Positions 9,230-20,000 of a stretch of DNA of 64,000 bases are shown one piece after another. The translations under genes and the position numbers were made by a program. The notes under the pieces are model-generated. The model made no database searches. It was not told where the DNA came from and worked only from the letters and a program-made list of their open reading frames with translations. Source of the DNA: Pseudoalteromonas viridis (lineage in GTDB: Bacteria > Pseudomonadota > Gammaproteobacteria > Enterobacterales > Alteromonadaceae). Location of the stretch: positions 248,001 through 312,000 of the forward strand of contig NZ_CP072426.1 in the NCBI RefSeq assembly GCF_017742995.1. Reading direction: 5' to 3'. The first letter of the stretch is position 1; every line of letters begins with the position of its first letter.

Positions 9230-9472
9230 TATTTACTCCGAGTTAGTTGCTACAATTGCTACAGTTATTGTTATCAAGCGCACAACAGGTTGGAGTGAAC
9301 CGGTTACAGATACATTGCTTAAAAATTAAGCTTTTCAGTCAGTTATAAGTCAGATAAAAGACACCCCAGATAAATCGGTAGTTACATCCGGTGTAAAGGG
9401 GGTTTACAGAACACACAGTGGTAAAAACAGATATAATACTCAGCGAATTAGTACACACCATTTACAGAGATC

Positions 9473-10015
9473 ATGAATTTACCAACTTACGGATTTGGCG
9501 CAGAGCAGGGGTTGCTGGCCATTTATGTTGAACACCCGCCAAAACTCACAGAATTTCAAAAACTAAATAAAGTCATAGCGTTACAGGCTGGAGAGATAGA
9601 CTACATTAACCAGCAATGCGGCAACGGCTGGCGCAAAGTATTTAATGTGTATGCTAAATTTGTGGCTGAACTCAGCCATCCAGATCATGATTTTACTAAC
9701 CATCCGGAGCAGTACCCAAGCTGGCAGCAGTATCGGGATAAACGGCTGTTGCAGCAGGGCTGTCAGGAGGCTTTGCTGTTTTCTGCGCCAGATCTGGCAG
9801 CAAATCGCTATGACTGGCACATCATAGCGGGCCGCACCTATGGGAAAGCACTACTCAGAGATCATCTTTTTACTAACTCTATGCACTGGATAGATGAAGA
9901 GTTTGCCATCGACCCCGTCAATAAGTTATTGATTTGCCCGTACTTGGATTATCGCCAGCTTAGTAATATTAAGATCTCAAAGTTGGTGGCGCTAATCCGT
10001 TCAGGTGCCAGCTGA
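9473..10015 (+). CDS. Conserved hypothetical protein
   Basis: A 180-aa soluble protein without signal peptide or membrane segment. I do not recognise a family with certainty. It has an ordinary globular composition with several Trp/Tyr residues, a central YPSWQQYRDKRLLQQGCQEA stretch and an ending of NIKISKLVALIRSG. The ATG has only a weak GAGA ribosome site. It is alone on the plus strand, 243 bp from the divergent PhoX-like start, and converges with the methyltransferase gene (1 bp between the stops). Confidence 0.75.
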   Translation: MNLPTYGFGAEQGLLAIYVEHPPKLTEFQKLNKVIALQAGEIDYINQQCGNGWRKVFNVYAKFVAELSHPDHDFTNHPEQYPSWQQYRDKRLLQQGCQEALLFSAPDLAANRYDWHIIAGRTYGKALLRDHLFTNSMHWIDEEFAIDPVNKLLICPYLDYRQLSNIKISKLVALIRSGAS

Positions 10016-10016
10016 T

Positions 10017-10682
10017 TTATTGTCTGACACAAGCTAAGCCACTGAATCCTAAGGCTTTAAAAAACATCTGCGCGGTCGAAAAGCCACTTTCATCCAGCAA
10101 TTCGGCCAGCCGCATCCGATCGAGTGGGTAAAATTCGTGCTCCAAATTATGGCGCATCCGTTCTTCACCAATGTGGGTCAGGCCCATCGCGCGGCAATGC
10201 TTAAGCTGAGACTCCCGCTCGAACTGGGTTTCGGGCTTCATCAGATCCGCCAGAAAGAGCTGCTTACCAGGCTTGAGGTTACTATGAATTGACTCCAGTA
10301 GTGCCAGCTTAGCGCCATCGTCAGCCACAAAATGCATCACCAGCAAGCACAGTGCTATATCAGCCTGATACTGGCCCGGCGCCAGCGGCCCTGAGTGTAT
10401 GGTCACTCGTGACGACAACCCCAGGTTAGTAAAATTTTGATCTGCGATGGCCAGCATGTCGTCCGATACATCCTGCACAATAAACGTCCAGCTCGGATTA
10501 CTCTCTGCCAGCTGCAATACTTCTTTACCCGTACCGGCTCCCACAATCAGAATTTGTGCCTGCTCGGGGAGCAAGGTTTGCAACTGCGCCTGCACCAGTT
10601 CATGGAGCAGCTGATAGCCGGGCACCAGGCGTTCAATGCGGCTTTCGTAGTGGGTTGCTTCGTCCTGTGTAAAACTGGGCAT
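10017..10682 (-). CDS. Class I SAM-dependent methyltransferase
   Basis: A 221-aa protein with a Rossmann methyltransferase core. Motif I is ILIVGAGTGKEVLQLA (SAM-binding glycines at residues about 48-52), the acidic end of strand 2 is near FIVQDVSDDML, and motif IV-like ADIALCLLVMHFV and LKPGKQLFLADLM follow. Length and motifs fit small-molecule methyltransferases; the substrate is unknown. AAGGAC precedes the ATG, and only 9 bp separate it from the sbcC stop, so it is the last gene of the sbcD-sbcC operon. A link to DNA repair is not implied by its sequence. Confidence 0.88.
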   Translation of the reverse strand: MPSFTQDEATHYESRIERLVPGYQLLHELVQAQLQTLLPEQAQILIVGAGTGKEVLQLAESNPSWTFIVQDVSDDMLAIADQNFTNLGLSSRVTIHSGPLAPGQYQADIALCLLVMHFVADDGAKLALLESIHSNLKPGKQLFLADLMKPETQFERESQLKHCRAMGLTHIGEERMRHNLEHEFYPLDRMRLAELLDESGFSTAQMFFKALGFSGLACVRQ

Positions 10683-10691
10683 GGTATGTCC

Positions 10692-13600
10692 TTATCGTTC
10701 GCTGATGGTGACTGACGAATAACCGCCAGCCTGTTTTTGTACTTTTATCTGGGTGGCAACCCGCTCGGTCATTTCCGCAACATGAGAGATCACGCCCACT
10801 TTGCGCCCCTGAGATTGCAAGGCATCAAGTGCATCCAGCGCCACACTGAGGGTTTGCGGATCTAACGTACCGAACCCTTCGTCGATAAACAACGAGTTGA
10901 TCTGCACCTGATTAGAAGACAATGAAGCCAGGCCCAAAGCCAGCGCTAAAGAAACCAGGAACGACTCGCCCCCCGATAAAGTGTTCACACTGCGCTGCTC
11001 ATCGGCCATATCGCGGTCAATAATGGCGATTTCCAGCGACTGACCAATCACGGTCAGGCGGTAACGCTTGCTCAGGCTGCAAAGATGATGGTTGGCATAT
11101 TGCAATAAGATCCTGAGCGTCTGGGTCTGCGCCAGGTTGCGCATGGTTTTGCCCGTCGCATCGCCCAGCAGGCGGTTTAATAAATGCCAGTGCTCATATT
11201 CGGCTTGTTGTGCCTCAAGTGCCTCATACTGCTCTGCAAGGTAGGCTTTGTTGTCTTCGTGCTGTTTCAGTAAAGCATTGACGCTGATAAGCTTTGCCTG
11301 GCTACCATCACGCTCTTGCTGTAACTGTGCCAGTCGCTCTGTAAGCTGCGCCTGGCTTTGCTCTGTCACAGGCTCGGCGCGTAATGTCTGTAGCTCCTGT
11401 TGCAAATGCGCGTGTTTGTTCTGTGCACTGTGTAGCGCTTTGCTCAGTGCATCATGCTCGTCCAGCAGTGCCTGCCACTGGCTTTTATCCCATTGCAGCA
11501 GTGCCTCAACCTCGTCTTCTGTCATACTGTCAAACTGAGTTTGCAGCTCCGCTAGCCAGCTCTGATAGCGCGCCTGAACCTTATCAAGCGCTTCTTGTAA
11601 CTGCTGCTGAGATTGCTGCTTATGTGCCAGCGTGAGGGCCTGAGACTCCTGCGCCTGACGCAGCTGGGCCAGGCCCTGAGTCGCCTGAGTTTGCAGGGCT
11701 TCAGCCTGTTGTTGTTCATCCAACAAAGACTGATGCCAGTTGTCTGCGCTGATCTCAAGCGGCTGAATGGCCACCCGCTCACGTGTCAGCGCATCGCCTT
11801 TGTCGGTCAACGCCTTTCTGGCCTGAGCCGCTTTATCGAGCTGTGCCTGCTTATCCTGACATTGCTGGCGCAGCAGCTGGGCAGTGTGCTCATCTTCACT
11901 GATCTTTTGTTGTAACTGGCTGATCTGCTGCTGTTGCTGCTGTCTGACCCGCACCTGCTCGCCAAGTGCAGTAATGGCCTGCTCAGGCGCCTGCTCAAAG
12001 GCATGCCACCATTGCGGCGCACTGTAGAGCTGGCGCACCTGAGCCAGTGCCTCTTGTTGTTCCGTCTGCAGCTCCGCTTGTCTGGTTTGTCCATAGGCTC
12101 TGGCCTGCTCAGCGCGTTCAAGCTGGCTTTGTAGCAGCTGGTTTTGCTGCTCCAGCTGCTGTATTTCATGCTGGCAAGCTTGCTGTTGCTGCCAAAGCTG
12201 TTGCTGTGTTTTACTGAGCTGGCTGTAGGTTTGCAGCTTTTTATCCAGCTGTTCAAGATGTGCCTGAGGGTCATCGGTGTCGCGCAACTGAGCGGGCAGT
12301 TGCGCCAGCGCCTCGGCAATTTGCGTCAGTTTACGATTAAGCTGCGCTTCGTGTTGCAGTGCCGCCTGTAACTGACCGTTGCATTGCTCAGCCTGGCCAA
12401 CCAGCGCATGATATCGCTGTTGTGTCTGCTCGCGGGCTTGCTCGGCAGCCTGATATTGCGACTCAAAGTCTGCAATCAGCGTTTGCCAGTGGCTGTCGAT
12501 ATGCTCCACGCCATAAGGGTGCTCCGTCGAGCCGCACACCATACATTCCTGTCCGGCAACCAGTTGCGCCCTCAGTGTGCTGATGTTGTCACTGGCACGA
12601 AATCGCACTTGCTGCAGATTTTCCTGGGTCAGCAATACGCGTTGTCTGGTCAGCTCATCCTGCTGCTCGGTGTCTTTGAGTTGCTGTTGCAGGCTGTGAT
12701 GTTGATGCCGCAGGCGGTCAATGTGCAGCCGGTGCTCGCCCAGCTCCTGCTGTAACTGGGCACGCTGTGACTGGTTTTGTTGCGCCTGCGCCAACTGAGT
12801 GCGCTGAAACTGTAATGTTTCATAATCCAGCGCGTTGAGCTCAGACTGAGTGGCACTCAGCCTGGCCTGAATATCTGCCAGCTGCCGGTTCTGCTCGGTT
12901 AATCTGGGTTGTAGCGCCTGCTGTGCTTGTTTGTCTTTATCGGCATTAAGCTGTGCTTGGTGTTGCTCATCCGCCAGCTTATTGAGCTGACCCTGACACG
13001 CTTGCCACTGCTTTAATGAACCGCTTATCTGCGGCCATTGCTCACTCGCTTGCGTCAGCGCCGGGTCGGCCTCACAGGCTTGTTGTAACTGGGTAAGCTG
13101 TTGACGATCGGTGTTCAGCTGAGTATCAAGCGCCTCACTTCGTTGTTGCAACACCTCATGTTGCTCAAGCAAGGCGTTATACTCCGCGCTGCTTTGTGCC
13201 AGCAGTTGTTTATTCGCTTCACGTTGTTGATCCAGTTCACGCAAAGATTGCAGGGCAGGGGTGCACACCTGCAACTGGTTTTTCGCTTCGCTGAGTCGCC
13301 CCTGAGCTGCTTGCAGTTCTTCCTCCGCTGCGCGGATCTGCGGTGCATAATCTTGCTGCTGCAATTGGCCGATATCCAGGTCTAACTGCTTGAGCCGGAC
13401 AGAGGTATCGCGTGCCTGAGCGCGGTTGTCAGCAATCACCTCAACGGCTTTTGCACGCCGGGCGCGGTCGAAATCCTGGGCTTGTGCACTCAGGTGTTGC
13501 TGACACTGCGCTTGCTCCTGCTCTGCCTGATGGCATTGCTGAGCTAGCTTGTCACAGGCCTGATACCAGTTAATGCCTTGCTCCAGCAGTTTTTCTTCCT

Positions 13601-14348
13601 CACGGGCCTGTGCGATAGCCGCCGTCAGCTGAGCTGCGGTTTGCTGGTTTTCAGCCAGCGCCTCGTCGCTGAGTAAGGTGACATGATCCAGCGACTGTTT
13701 GCGCTGCGCCAGTGCGTCTTGTTTGGCTTTGTGATGCTCAAAAATCGCTTTGCCTATGACACTGAATTTGGCCGTGCCGGTCAGAGTTTCGAGCAGTTGT
13801 GCCCGCTCATCACTGTTGGCTTTCAAAAACGCCGCAAATTCATGTTGTGCAAGCAGAACTGCACGAGAAAACTGCTCAAAGTTCAGGCCCAGCAACTGTT
13901 CCAGCAGCTGTTTGGCTTCGGTGGTTTTGCTGGCCAGTACCGTGTCATCAGCCAGGCGCACCACCTGATGCTCCGCTTCTTTGATACGGCCATCGAGTTT
14001 GTTACGGGCGCGTCCCACCCGCCAGCTGGCGCGGTACTGGTTGCCATCCTGACCACAAAAAGTGACTTCGGCGCGGCCACTAACACAGCCCCGGCGCAGT
14101 AAATTACGGGGGTCGTTGAGTTTGAGCTCATCGCCATTGAGCATCACTTTGTTTTTTGCATCGGCCTTCAGTCGGGCCGTTTTGCCGTACAGCGCCAGAC
14201 ATATCGCATCCAGCAAGGTACTTTTACCAGCCCCCGTGTCGCCAGTGATGGCAAACAAGCCAGTGTCTTTTAACGGTGGCTGGGTAAAGTCAATGTCAGC
14301 ATCCGCCAGTGACGCCAGGTTTTGCACCTGGATCCCAAGTAATTTCAT
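10692..14348 (-). CDS. sbcC: Exonuclease subunit SbcC (SMC-like ATPase)
   Basis: Start taken at 14348 (MKLLGIQVQNLAS, 1218 aa), where ATG overlaps the sbcD stop as ATGA; the longer frame would run into sbcD. Walker A is GDTGAGKS (about 36-43). Two long Gln/Glu-rich coiled coils flank a zinc-hook CMVC near the centre (LVAGQECMVCGSTEHP). The ABC signature NTLSGGESF and Walker B LFIDEGFGTLD are at the C-terminal end. With SbcD it forms the bacterial Mre11-Rad50 complex, which opens DNA hairpins and trims blocked double-strand ends. Here it could act on the palindromes seen in this replicon, but that is general function, not shown. Length is somewhat above the 1048 aa of E. coli, owing to longer coiled coils. 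Confidence 0.95.
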   Translation of the reverse strand: MKLLGIQVQNLASLADADIDFTQPPLKDTGLFAITGDTGAGKSTLLDAICLALYGKTARLKADAKNKVMLNGDELKLNDPRNLLRRGCVSGRAEVTFCGQDGNQYRASWRVGRARNKLDGRIKEAEHQVVRLADDTVLASKTTEAKQLLEQLLGLNFEQFSRAVLLAQHEFAAFLKANSDERAQLLETLTGTAKFSVIGKAIFEHHKAKQDALAQRKQSLDHVTLLSDEALAENQQTAAQLTAAIAQAREEEKLLEQGINWYQACDKLAQQCHQAEQEQAQCQQHLSAQAQDFDRARRAKAVEVIADNRAQARDTSVRLKQLDLDIGQLQQQDYAPQIRAAEEELQAAQGRLSEAKNQLQVCTPALQSLRELDQQREANKQLLAQSSAEYNALLEQHEVLQQRSEALDTQLNTDRQQLTQLQQACEADPALTQASEQWPQISGSLKQWQACQGQLNKLADEQHQAQLNADKDKQAQQALQPRLTEQNRQLADIQARLSATQSELNALDYETLQFQRTQLAQAQQNQSQRAQLQQELGEHRLHIDRLRHQHHSLQQQLKDTEQQDELTRQRVLLTQENLQQVRFRASDNISTLRAQLVAGQECMVCGSTEHPYGVEHIDSHWQTLIADFESQYQAAEQAREQTQQRYHALVGQAEQCNGQLQAALQHEAQLNRKLTQIAEALAQLPAQLRDTDDPQAHLEQLDKKLQTYSQLSKTQQQLWQQQQACQHEIQQLEQQNQLLQSQLERAEQARAYGQTRQAELQTEQQEALAQVRQLYSAPQWWHAFEQAPEQAITALGEQVRVRQQQQQQISQLQQKISEDEHTAQLLRQQCQDKQAQLDKAAQARKALTDKGDALTRERVAIQPLEISADNWHQSLLDEQQQAEALQTQATQGLAQLRQAQESQALTLAHKQQSQQQLQEALDKVQARYQSWLAELQTQFDSMTEDEVEALLQWDKSQWQALLDEHDALSKALHSAQNKHAHLQQELQTLRAEPVTEQSQAQLTERLAQLQQERDGSQAKLISVNALLKQHEDNKAYLAEQYEALEAQQAEYEHWHLLNRLLGDATGKTMRNLAQTQTLRILLQYANHHLCSLSKRYRLTVIGQSLEIAIIDRDMADEQRSVNTLSGGESFLVSLALALGLASLSSNQVQINSLFIDEGFGTLDPQTLSVALDALDALQSQGRKVGVISHVAEMTERVATQIKVQKQAGGYSSVTISER

Positions 14349-15559
14349 GCTTCCTGCTCCTGTACACTCGCCAGTACCTGCATCAGACAATCCTGTAAGG
14401 CTTGTGGCACGGCCTGCTCACTGTCTATTTGTGCCCGGTATGCCAGCTCCAGTAAACTCACCGGCTCTAGCTTTTCGACCTGGCCCAGGTCTTCAAAATG
14501 CGGCTCGTCAGTGGCTTGTTGTGTATTGCTGACACGCTCAATGCCACAAAAGTGCACCGGTTTGTCTGTCAGCGCCTGCTCAATCTTGTGACGAAACTGA
14601 CTATCCGTTTCACTGGCATTGAGCCGCAGCCTCAGATAGGGCGTTGCAGTGTCCTGGTATTGCGACAAATCGAGTTCACTGAGTAAAGCCATTAACTCAT
14701 CCAAAGTCGCACCACCGCGCTCGGGAAGTAAAATAACTTGCTTGAGGCGGGGAACGTCAAGGGGCTTTACACTACTCAGCGCGTTGTTGGTAAATTCCAC
14801 CAGCAATACCTGATGGCGATAGTTACGCTCTGAAAACGACATAGGCAAAGGTGTGCCGCAATAGCGAATGGCCTCGCTGCCAGCGACTTTTTGCGCCTTA
14901 TGCAAATGCCCAAGCGCAACATAGTCGGGCCGTTCACCAAACACATCCGCCGTAATGGCATCAAACCCGCCAATGGTGATATTGCGCTCTGAATCGCCGG
15001 AAATACTACCGCCTTTCGCATGTAAGTGGCCCATAGCCAGAACCGGAAGTTGCGCGTCTAACGTTTGGTAAGCAGCCTGATAAGCGCGTGCAACACCGCG
15101 CTGATAGGCCTGCGGGTCGTCAGCCTGAGCTTCCAAGTCGGCGCTACGTAAAAATGGCATAGCGACAACCTGCAAAGTGCCATTGGCAGTGCTCAGGGTT
15201 TTCACCACATCCTGAGGAGTGTGCTTATCAAAGCGACCCACAACATGGGTATCAAACTGGCTGAGCAAAGGTTTAGCCGTTTCTATTCGGTTTGCTGAGT
15301 CGTGATTACCAGCCGTGATCACAATATGCAGATTGGGGTTGTCGGTTTTCGCGCGCCGGATAAAGGCATAGAGCTGCTGCTCCGCCATGGCTGAGGGCGT
15401 GGCACTGTGATAAATGTCGCCACTGACAATCAGTACATCGATTTGATGAGAAGTGAGTGTGTTGCACAGCCAGTCGAGAAAAAACTGATGCTCAGCATGA
15501 CGGCTGTGCTCGTAAAACTGTTGACCCAGATGCCAGTCGGATGTGTGTAAAACCTTCAT
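14345..15559 (-). CDS. sbcD: Exonuclease subunit SbcD (Mre11-type nuclease)
   Basis: Start set at 15559 (MKVLHTSDWHLGQ, 404 aa) because AAGGA lies 7 nt upstream and the family begins exactly so; the extra 36 upstream residues are not family-like. Calcineurin-like metallophosphoesterase motifs are complete: DWHLG (about 8-12), GDIYH, GNHDS, GHLHAKGG and GHLHKAQ. The C-terminal capping domain follows. It provides the Mn-dependent nuclease of the SbcCD complex. The 4-bp ATGA overlap with sbcC indicates translational coupling. Confidence 0.95.
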   Translation of the reverse strand: MKVLHTSDWHLGQQFYEHSRHAEHQFFLDWLCNTLTSHQIDVLIVSGDIYHSATPSAMAEQQLYAFIRRAKTDNPNLHIVITAGNHDSANRIETAKPLLSQFDTHVVGRFDKHTPQDVVKTLSTANGTLQVVAMPFLRSADLEAQADDPQAYQRGVARAYQAAYQTLDAQLPVLAMGHLHAKGGSISGDSERNITIGGFDAITADVFGERPDYVALGHLHKAQKVAGSEAIRYCGTPLPMSFSERNYRHQVLLVEFTNNALSSVKPLDVPRLKQVILLPERGGATLDELMALLSELDLSQYQDTATPYLRLRLNASETDSQFRHKIEQALTDKPVHFCGIERVSNTQQATDEPHFEDLGQVEKLEPVSLLELAYRAQIDSEQAVPQALQDCLMQVLASVQEQEA

Positions 15560-15612
15560 GCAGCGTTCCTTAACCTTAATGTCGGTTAATATACACTGCT
15601 TAGGCGAATAGG

Positions 15613-15843
15613 TTAATGGCTGAGTTGACGCCAGGCGTAAATCACCACCGGGATCACCAGCAACCACAATGCTCTGAGATAACGGTTATGCCTGCCATGT
15701 AAACGCTTCAAGGCCGACTTCTCGTTACACGCGGCCACTTTATCAACATAAAAATAGCCATCATCTAGATACTCTTTACAGTTCTGTTCGTCCGCCGGAA
15801 TGGCAACGAGTTTCTCATGTTTTTTTAGTATGTAGAAATCCAT
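15613..15843 (-). CDS. Small membrane protein
   Basis: A 76-aa protein (start at 15843, MDFYILKKHEK) with a charged, globular N-terminal part and one hydrophobic segment near the C-terminus (LRALWLLVIPVVIYAW, about residues 54-70). It is not recognised as a named family. It lies 53 bp upstream of sbcD on the same strand and may be the first gene of that operon. The upstream Met (15855) is less likely. Confidence 0.6.
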   Translation of the reverse strand: MDFYILKKHEKLVAIPADEQNCKEYLDDGYFYVDKVAACNEKSALKRLHGRHNRYLRALWLLVIPVVIYAWRQLSH

Positions 15844-16278
15844 ACTGCTCACCACATTTTAAGCTAAACGGGTACTTAGTACAGAGCAAAACCAACGCCA
15901 GTTTTACTCGCCGATTGAAAAGTCCGCGATTTTACTGGGAATTTAGTTTCGATTTCAACCATTGAATTTGGCTTTTTTAATTTATTTGTAAAATAGAGAC
16001 AATAAATTTGCAAAATGGGAACTTGGCACGAAAATTATTGTTATTTTGACACACAGACTCTGTCATTTTTACACGCTCTGTATTACCGCTTCTTGCTTAC
16101 TAATATTCGTTTTCGATCCCTTTCATCACATTCATAACCTGTGCACACAATGCAAAAACCTGTTGTACTCACTGCATACCGATTATTTTAATCTGGGTAA
16201 CAAGCTCAGCAGTAAAATAACAATATTCCGGGGCAATACGCGCTATGATAGCAGCCGTAAGCAACCAAGAGGTACCCC
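15844..16278. other. Intergenic region between divergent genes
   Basis: This 435-bp AT-rich stretch must hold divergent promoters for the small membrane protein and the DUF6702-like gene. A 78-codon frame (16046-16282) overlaps the downstream ribosome site and has no gene-like features. I see no RNA gene or strong hairpin. Confidence 0.55.
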
Positions 16279-16773
16279 ATGAAGGATCGGCTGATTGCCG
16301 CACTGGCATTGTTCTGGTTAAACACAGCCACAGCGCACCAGATCAAGGCAGCAATGACAACCGTGCTGATAGACCCAGGCAGTGCGCAACTTGAAGTGAT
16401 GCACCGGTTTCATCTGCACGACACAGAGCATGCCGCTGAAGCATTGTTTGGTGAAGACACCGACCTGTTTAACAATGAGTCCGACAGAGCCCGCTTTACG
16501 CAGTATGTCATTGGCACAGTGGCACTGAAGGATGAAAGCGGTAAAGCCATCCCGCTGACTTTAACCAGTGGCAGCATCGACGGGCAATTTTTCTGGGTTA
16601 TCCAGCGTGCGCCTGTGCCCGCCCCACTGAACCGCCTGCAAATGCGCCACGATGCACTCAGAGACATCTGGCCTGCTCAGGTCAACATGGTCAATTTCAA
16701 AACCCATGACACGGTTCACACTCTGCACTTTAACGGTGACGACAGCTGGCTGTGGGTGAACTTTAAAAATTAA
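16279..16773 (+). CDS. DUF6702-like periplasmic protein
   Basis: This 164-aa precursor has a short signal peptide (LIAALALFWLNTATAHQ). The mature part opens with HQIKAAMTTVLIDPGSAQLEVMHRFHLHDTE, the pattern of the DUF6702 group, whose members begin right after cleavage with a His and a short beta-strand. Its role is unknown; homologues often sit beside metal or M1-peptidase-like exported proteins. The C-terminus WLWVNF fits a small beta-sandwich. The start overlaps GAGGTACCCC-type sequence at suitable distance. The next gene on this strand begins 318 bp later, so the two are probably separate units. Confidence 0.7.
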   Translation: MKDRLIAALALFWLNTATAHQIKAAMTTVLIDPGSAQLEVMHRFHLHDTEHAAEALFGEDTDLFNNESDRARFTQYVIGTVALKDESGKAIPLTLTSGSIDGQFFWVIQRAPVPAPLNRLQMRHDALRDIWPAQVNMVNFKTHDTVHTLHFNGDDSWLWVNFKN

Positions 16774-17091
16774 ATCCCTCTTTTATTAATAATAAAAACT
16801 CCCGGATTGTCGCATTTACACTAATTAACAAAGTTAAGCGCAAATAAAACAAAGAGTTGGCAGAGACTCTGTTTGCAGAACTTGCCAAATAAAATCTCCC
16901 GATTAAAATGGCAACCGCAACAATAACAACAGTTTAGTAGAGACTGCATCAGGACGAAGCTGGTTCATAATAAGCAAGTAGCACTCAAGTGCTAGACCGT
17001 AACATTTTGCTCCTTTCACCAAAAGACCACTCAGATTTTAACTAATCACCCCTGTGCAGTAGCAACGACCTCGAAGTAATGGAGACTCAAT
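16774..17091. other. Intergenic region upstream of large lipoprotein gene
   Basis: 318 bp without a credible ORF. It should contain the promoter of the 1169-aa lipoprotein gene, whose ATG is preceded by TGGAGA. No clear terminator for the DUF6702-like gene and no repeat was found. Confidence 0.5.
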
Positions 17092-20000
17092 ATGGAATTC
17101 AAAAAAACCTTGCTCGCTCTGGGCGTTTTATCTGTGCTCAGTGGCTGTGGCTCTGACAACGATGATACGCAGACCAACAAAGAGCAAGACCCAAAAGTAA
17201 CATCCAGTGAAATCAAAGGTGTGGTGGCAAAGGGCACTCTAATCAATGCTCCGGTAACTTTCTTTAGATATGAAAACGGTAATCCTGTTCAACTTGAGAG
17301 CCAAACAGCCGTAGTTACTGATGAAAAAGGTCTGTTCAATGCCACTGTGAATAATGCGCAAGGCATAGTTAAAGCGCAAATCAGCATTAGTCAGGATCCG
17401 CAAAATCCAACCTATATGATCTGTGATGCACCCGCTGGGTGTGGTCAAAACGACGCCGGTAGCCAGGTAGCCTTCGGCGAGCGTGTGAACCTGACCACAA
17501 TCGACCCTAACCTGGTACTCAGCACATTCGTTAATGTAAACGAGCCGTCCAGCACTGCAAACATTACACCGCTGACGCATTTTGCCGCTGCAATTGCCCA
17601 GCAGCGCGGCGATATAACTGCTGAGTCAGTTGCCACAGCATACTCTGAAATCGCCGATCTGTTCGGTCTGGTTGGGGCTTTGCATCAGATGGCACCGGCG
17701 CAGATAGAAGACCGCGCTTCGCTAGTCGATGACAACGACAGTGATGACCTGCGTTATGCCCTGATCAACGCAGGTATTGCTCATGCCTTATTTGCCGACC
17801 TGGGTGAACAGAATAATGCGCTCAGCACACGTCTGGCCGAAGCCATTACCGATATTCAAGCCACAGATGGGGCATTTTTGTCCAACCCTGACCACGATGA
17901 CGATGCCAGCTTTGAATTTAACTTACGTGATATCCTTCTGGGTGCTGAACTTGCTAGCCAGCAGTTAATTTCACTAATTAAAGCTGATCCGACACTGGCA
18001 AACCAGCTGGGCAAACTCAGTGAATTAGAAAAACTCTCGACTCGCCTGCACAACGAAATGCTCAGTGCAGATACTCAGGCCACAGCTCGCATCAAAGGGC
18101 AGGCACAACAGCAAAGTGGTGACGATGCCGTCGCTAAAGCTGCCGCTATGGTGCAGGATATCCGCGTATTTGCGAACCTGTTTGATGTTGCTGACACACA
18201 CGGTAAAGCAGTCCGTACACAAGGTGATGAGTTTGTTGCACTGATAGACTCTGCCACAGAGATGGTGCGTGATCAGGCGAACTCTTACAAACTGCTCGCG
18301 GACGTCTCTGAAGCACTGGCTTTAATCGACAGTGCACGTCGTGCCGGCCAGCTGCCTAACAATAACCAGCCAATTAAACTCGATGACTATCTGCAACTGG
18401 CAGGAGCAACCGGCGTAGCCGTGATTGACGAAACGGGTTTAGTGTTCTCAGTTACCGCGTCTGCGGGTGAAGAGCAACTGGAAGCCACCGCTAAGCTGAG
18501 CGTCACTGAAGACAATCAAACCTATACGCTGAGCGTGTCAGGTAAAGTAGAGAATAATGCTGCTGCACTAACGCTTCAACCGAATAGCCAGGTTCAGGTA
18601 GTACTGGATCAGCCTGTTACCACTGAGCAGCTTAAGGAAGGGACGGCCCCGGCGTTTGATGGCCGCCATGGTAGCCTGACACTGGACGTGGCCATAGCAC
18701 AGAAAGCGACAGATACGGTCAAAAACCCGGTCAGCTTTAGAGGCATGATCAACGCAGAATTGACCGCCAAGCTTATTGAAGGGCTTGAGCAGACTTCATA
18801 TTCGGATGGCTTAGCATCATCCTATAATTTTAGTATTCGCCCAAAAACCCTATTTGTACCGGGCATGCTGTCGCTGAGCGGCGCGTTTAGTGCCGCTCAG
18901 GGAAGCCAGGTTGGCGCAAGCCTGACGGTCAAACTCGATAACCTGAATGACTTTAATCCAGCAGGATTTGAGCATTTTGGCCGCATCATACCGCAAGCGG
19001 GTACATTGACAATTGAGTCAAACTCAAAGGCTAAGATCACCAGTGCAGCAGGTGACACCCTGGATATAGATTATCAACCAGTAAATGATAAGGGTGTCGC
19101 CACCTTAACCACGCAATTTTTGCTGGATGATGGTACTAAAACAAAGCACGTTCGCAGCCTCAGTACCTATAAAGGCATAGATTATCTAGTATACGAGAGA
19201 GAGTACGATGGTACCGCCCTATCCCCGCGCCTGGAGCGAATAGTCCCCAGTGAACATGGTGGATTTGCATTACAATATATTACATTCCAAGACGGCAATA
19301 TCGTCAGCTTTGAAAATGGCCATGCAGTACTTGAGTCGGCCACAGTCATTTCAGCTGATGCGCTTGATTGGAGCACCTGGTTTTATGCTCAAGATGCAAA
19401 GACGATCAAACACATCAGACGTATACCGGTTAATTTTTCCCAAATAGGTAATGTGCAAACTTTACTGACACCAAAGCATATGGCCAATATCCACATTACG
19501 GAAACAGATGAAGGCTATGCCCGCTATCAGTTGTTAGATCAAGACTATCAGGTTGGCGAAAACTACACCCTGCCAGCGCGTCACTTGTACCCTAAAATCT
19601 CAAGACAACCCGAGATCACGGTCGCGTCAGACGGCAATTCAGTCACCTCAGTGATGGGTGGACTAACTCAATCATGGACCTCGTCCAATAGTGAGGGAAC
19701 CACGGCAACCTACCACTATGACGTTTCACATAACAACACTACCGTAGAAGCTAAATCCGTATTCATTAATGCAATTGCGCAAGAAACGGAGCAAAACGCC
19801 TTTGTGATCAGCACACACAATTTCAGTCAAGTCAACCGCATTGACAACCGTGTTGCCGCTTACCTCAAGCCAAACGCAACGACAGAAGGCAGTTACACCG
19901 CATACTATGTTGAACCAGTTGCGTTGAATGAGCAGGGTCTGCCTGTAGACGAAAATGGTCAGTATCTTGATCCGATTCAAAACGCCAAATGGACTGAGAA

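Noticed and set aside
11807..12319. 170-codon minus-strand frame inside sbcC
   Set aside because: It is an alternative frame of the Gln-rich coiled-coil region, low in complexity, and does not fit any protein family.
15894..15939. Two further iteron-like sites (AACG and GTCC, seven bases, TACT) near 15.9 kb
   Set aside because: Neither keeps GATC, only two occur, and the region is AT-rich, so chance matches are likely.
16046..16282. 78-codon plus-strand frame before the DUF6702-like gene
   Set aside because: It overlaps the next gene's ribosome site and start, has no ribosome site of its own and an atypical composition.
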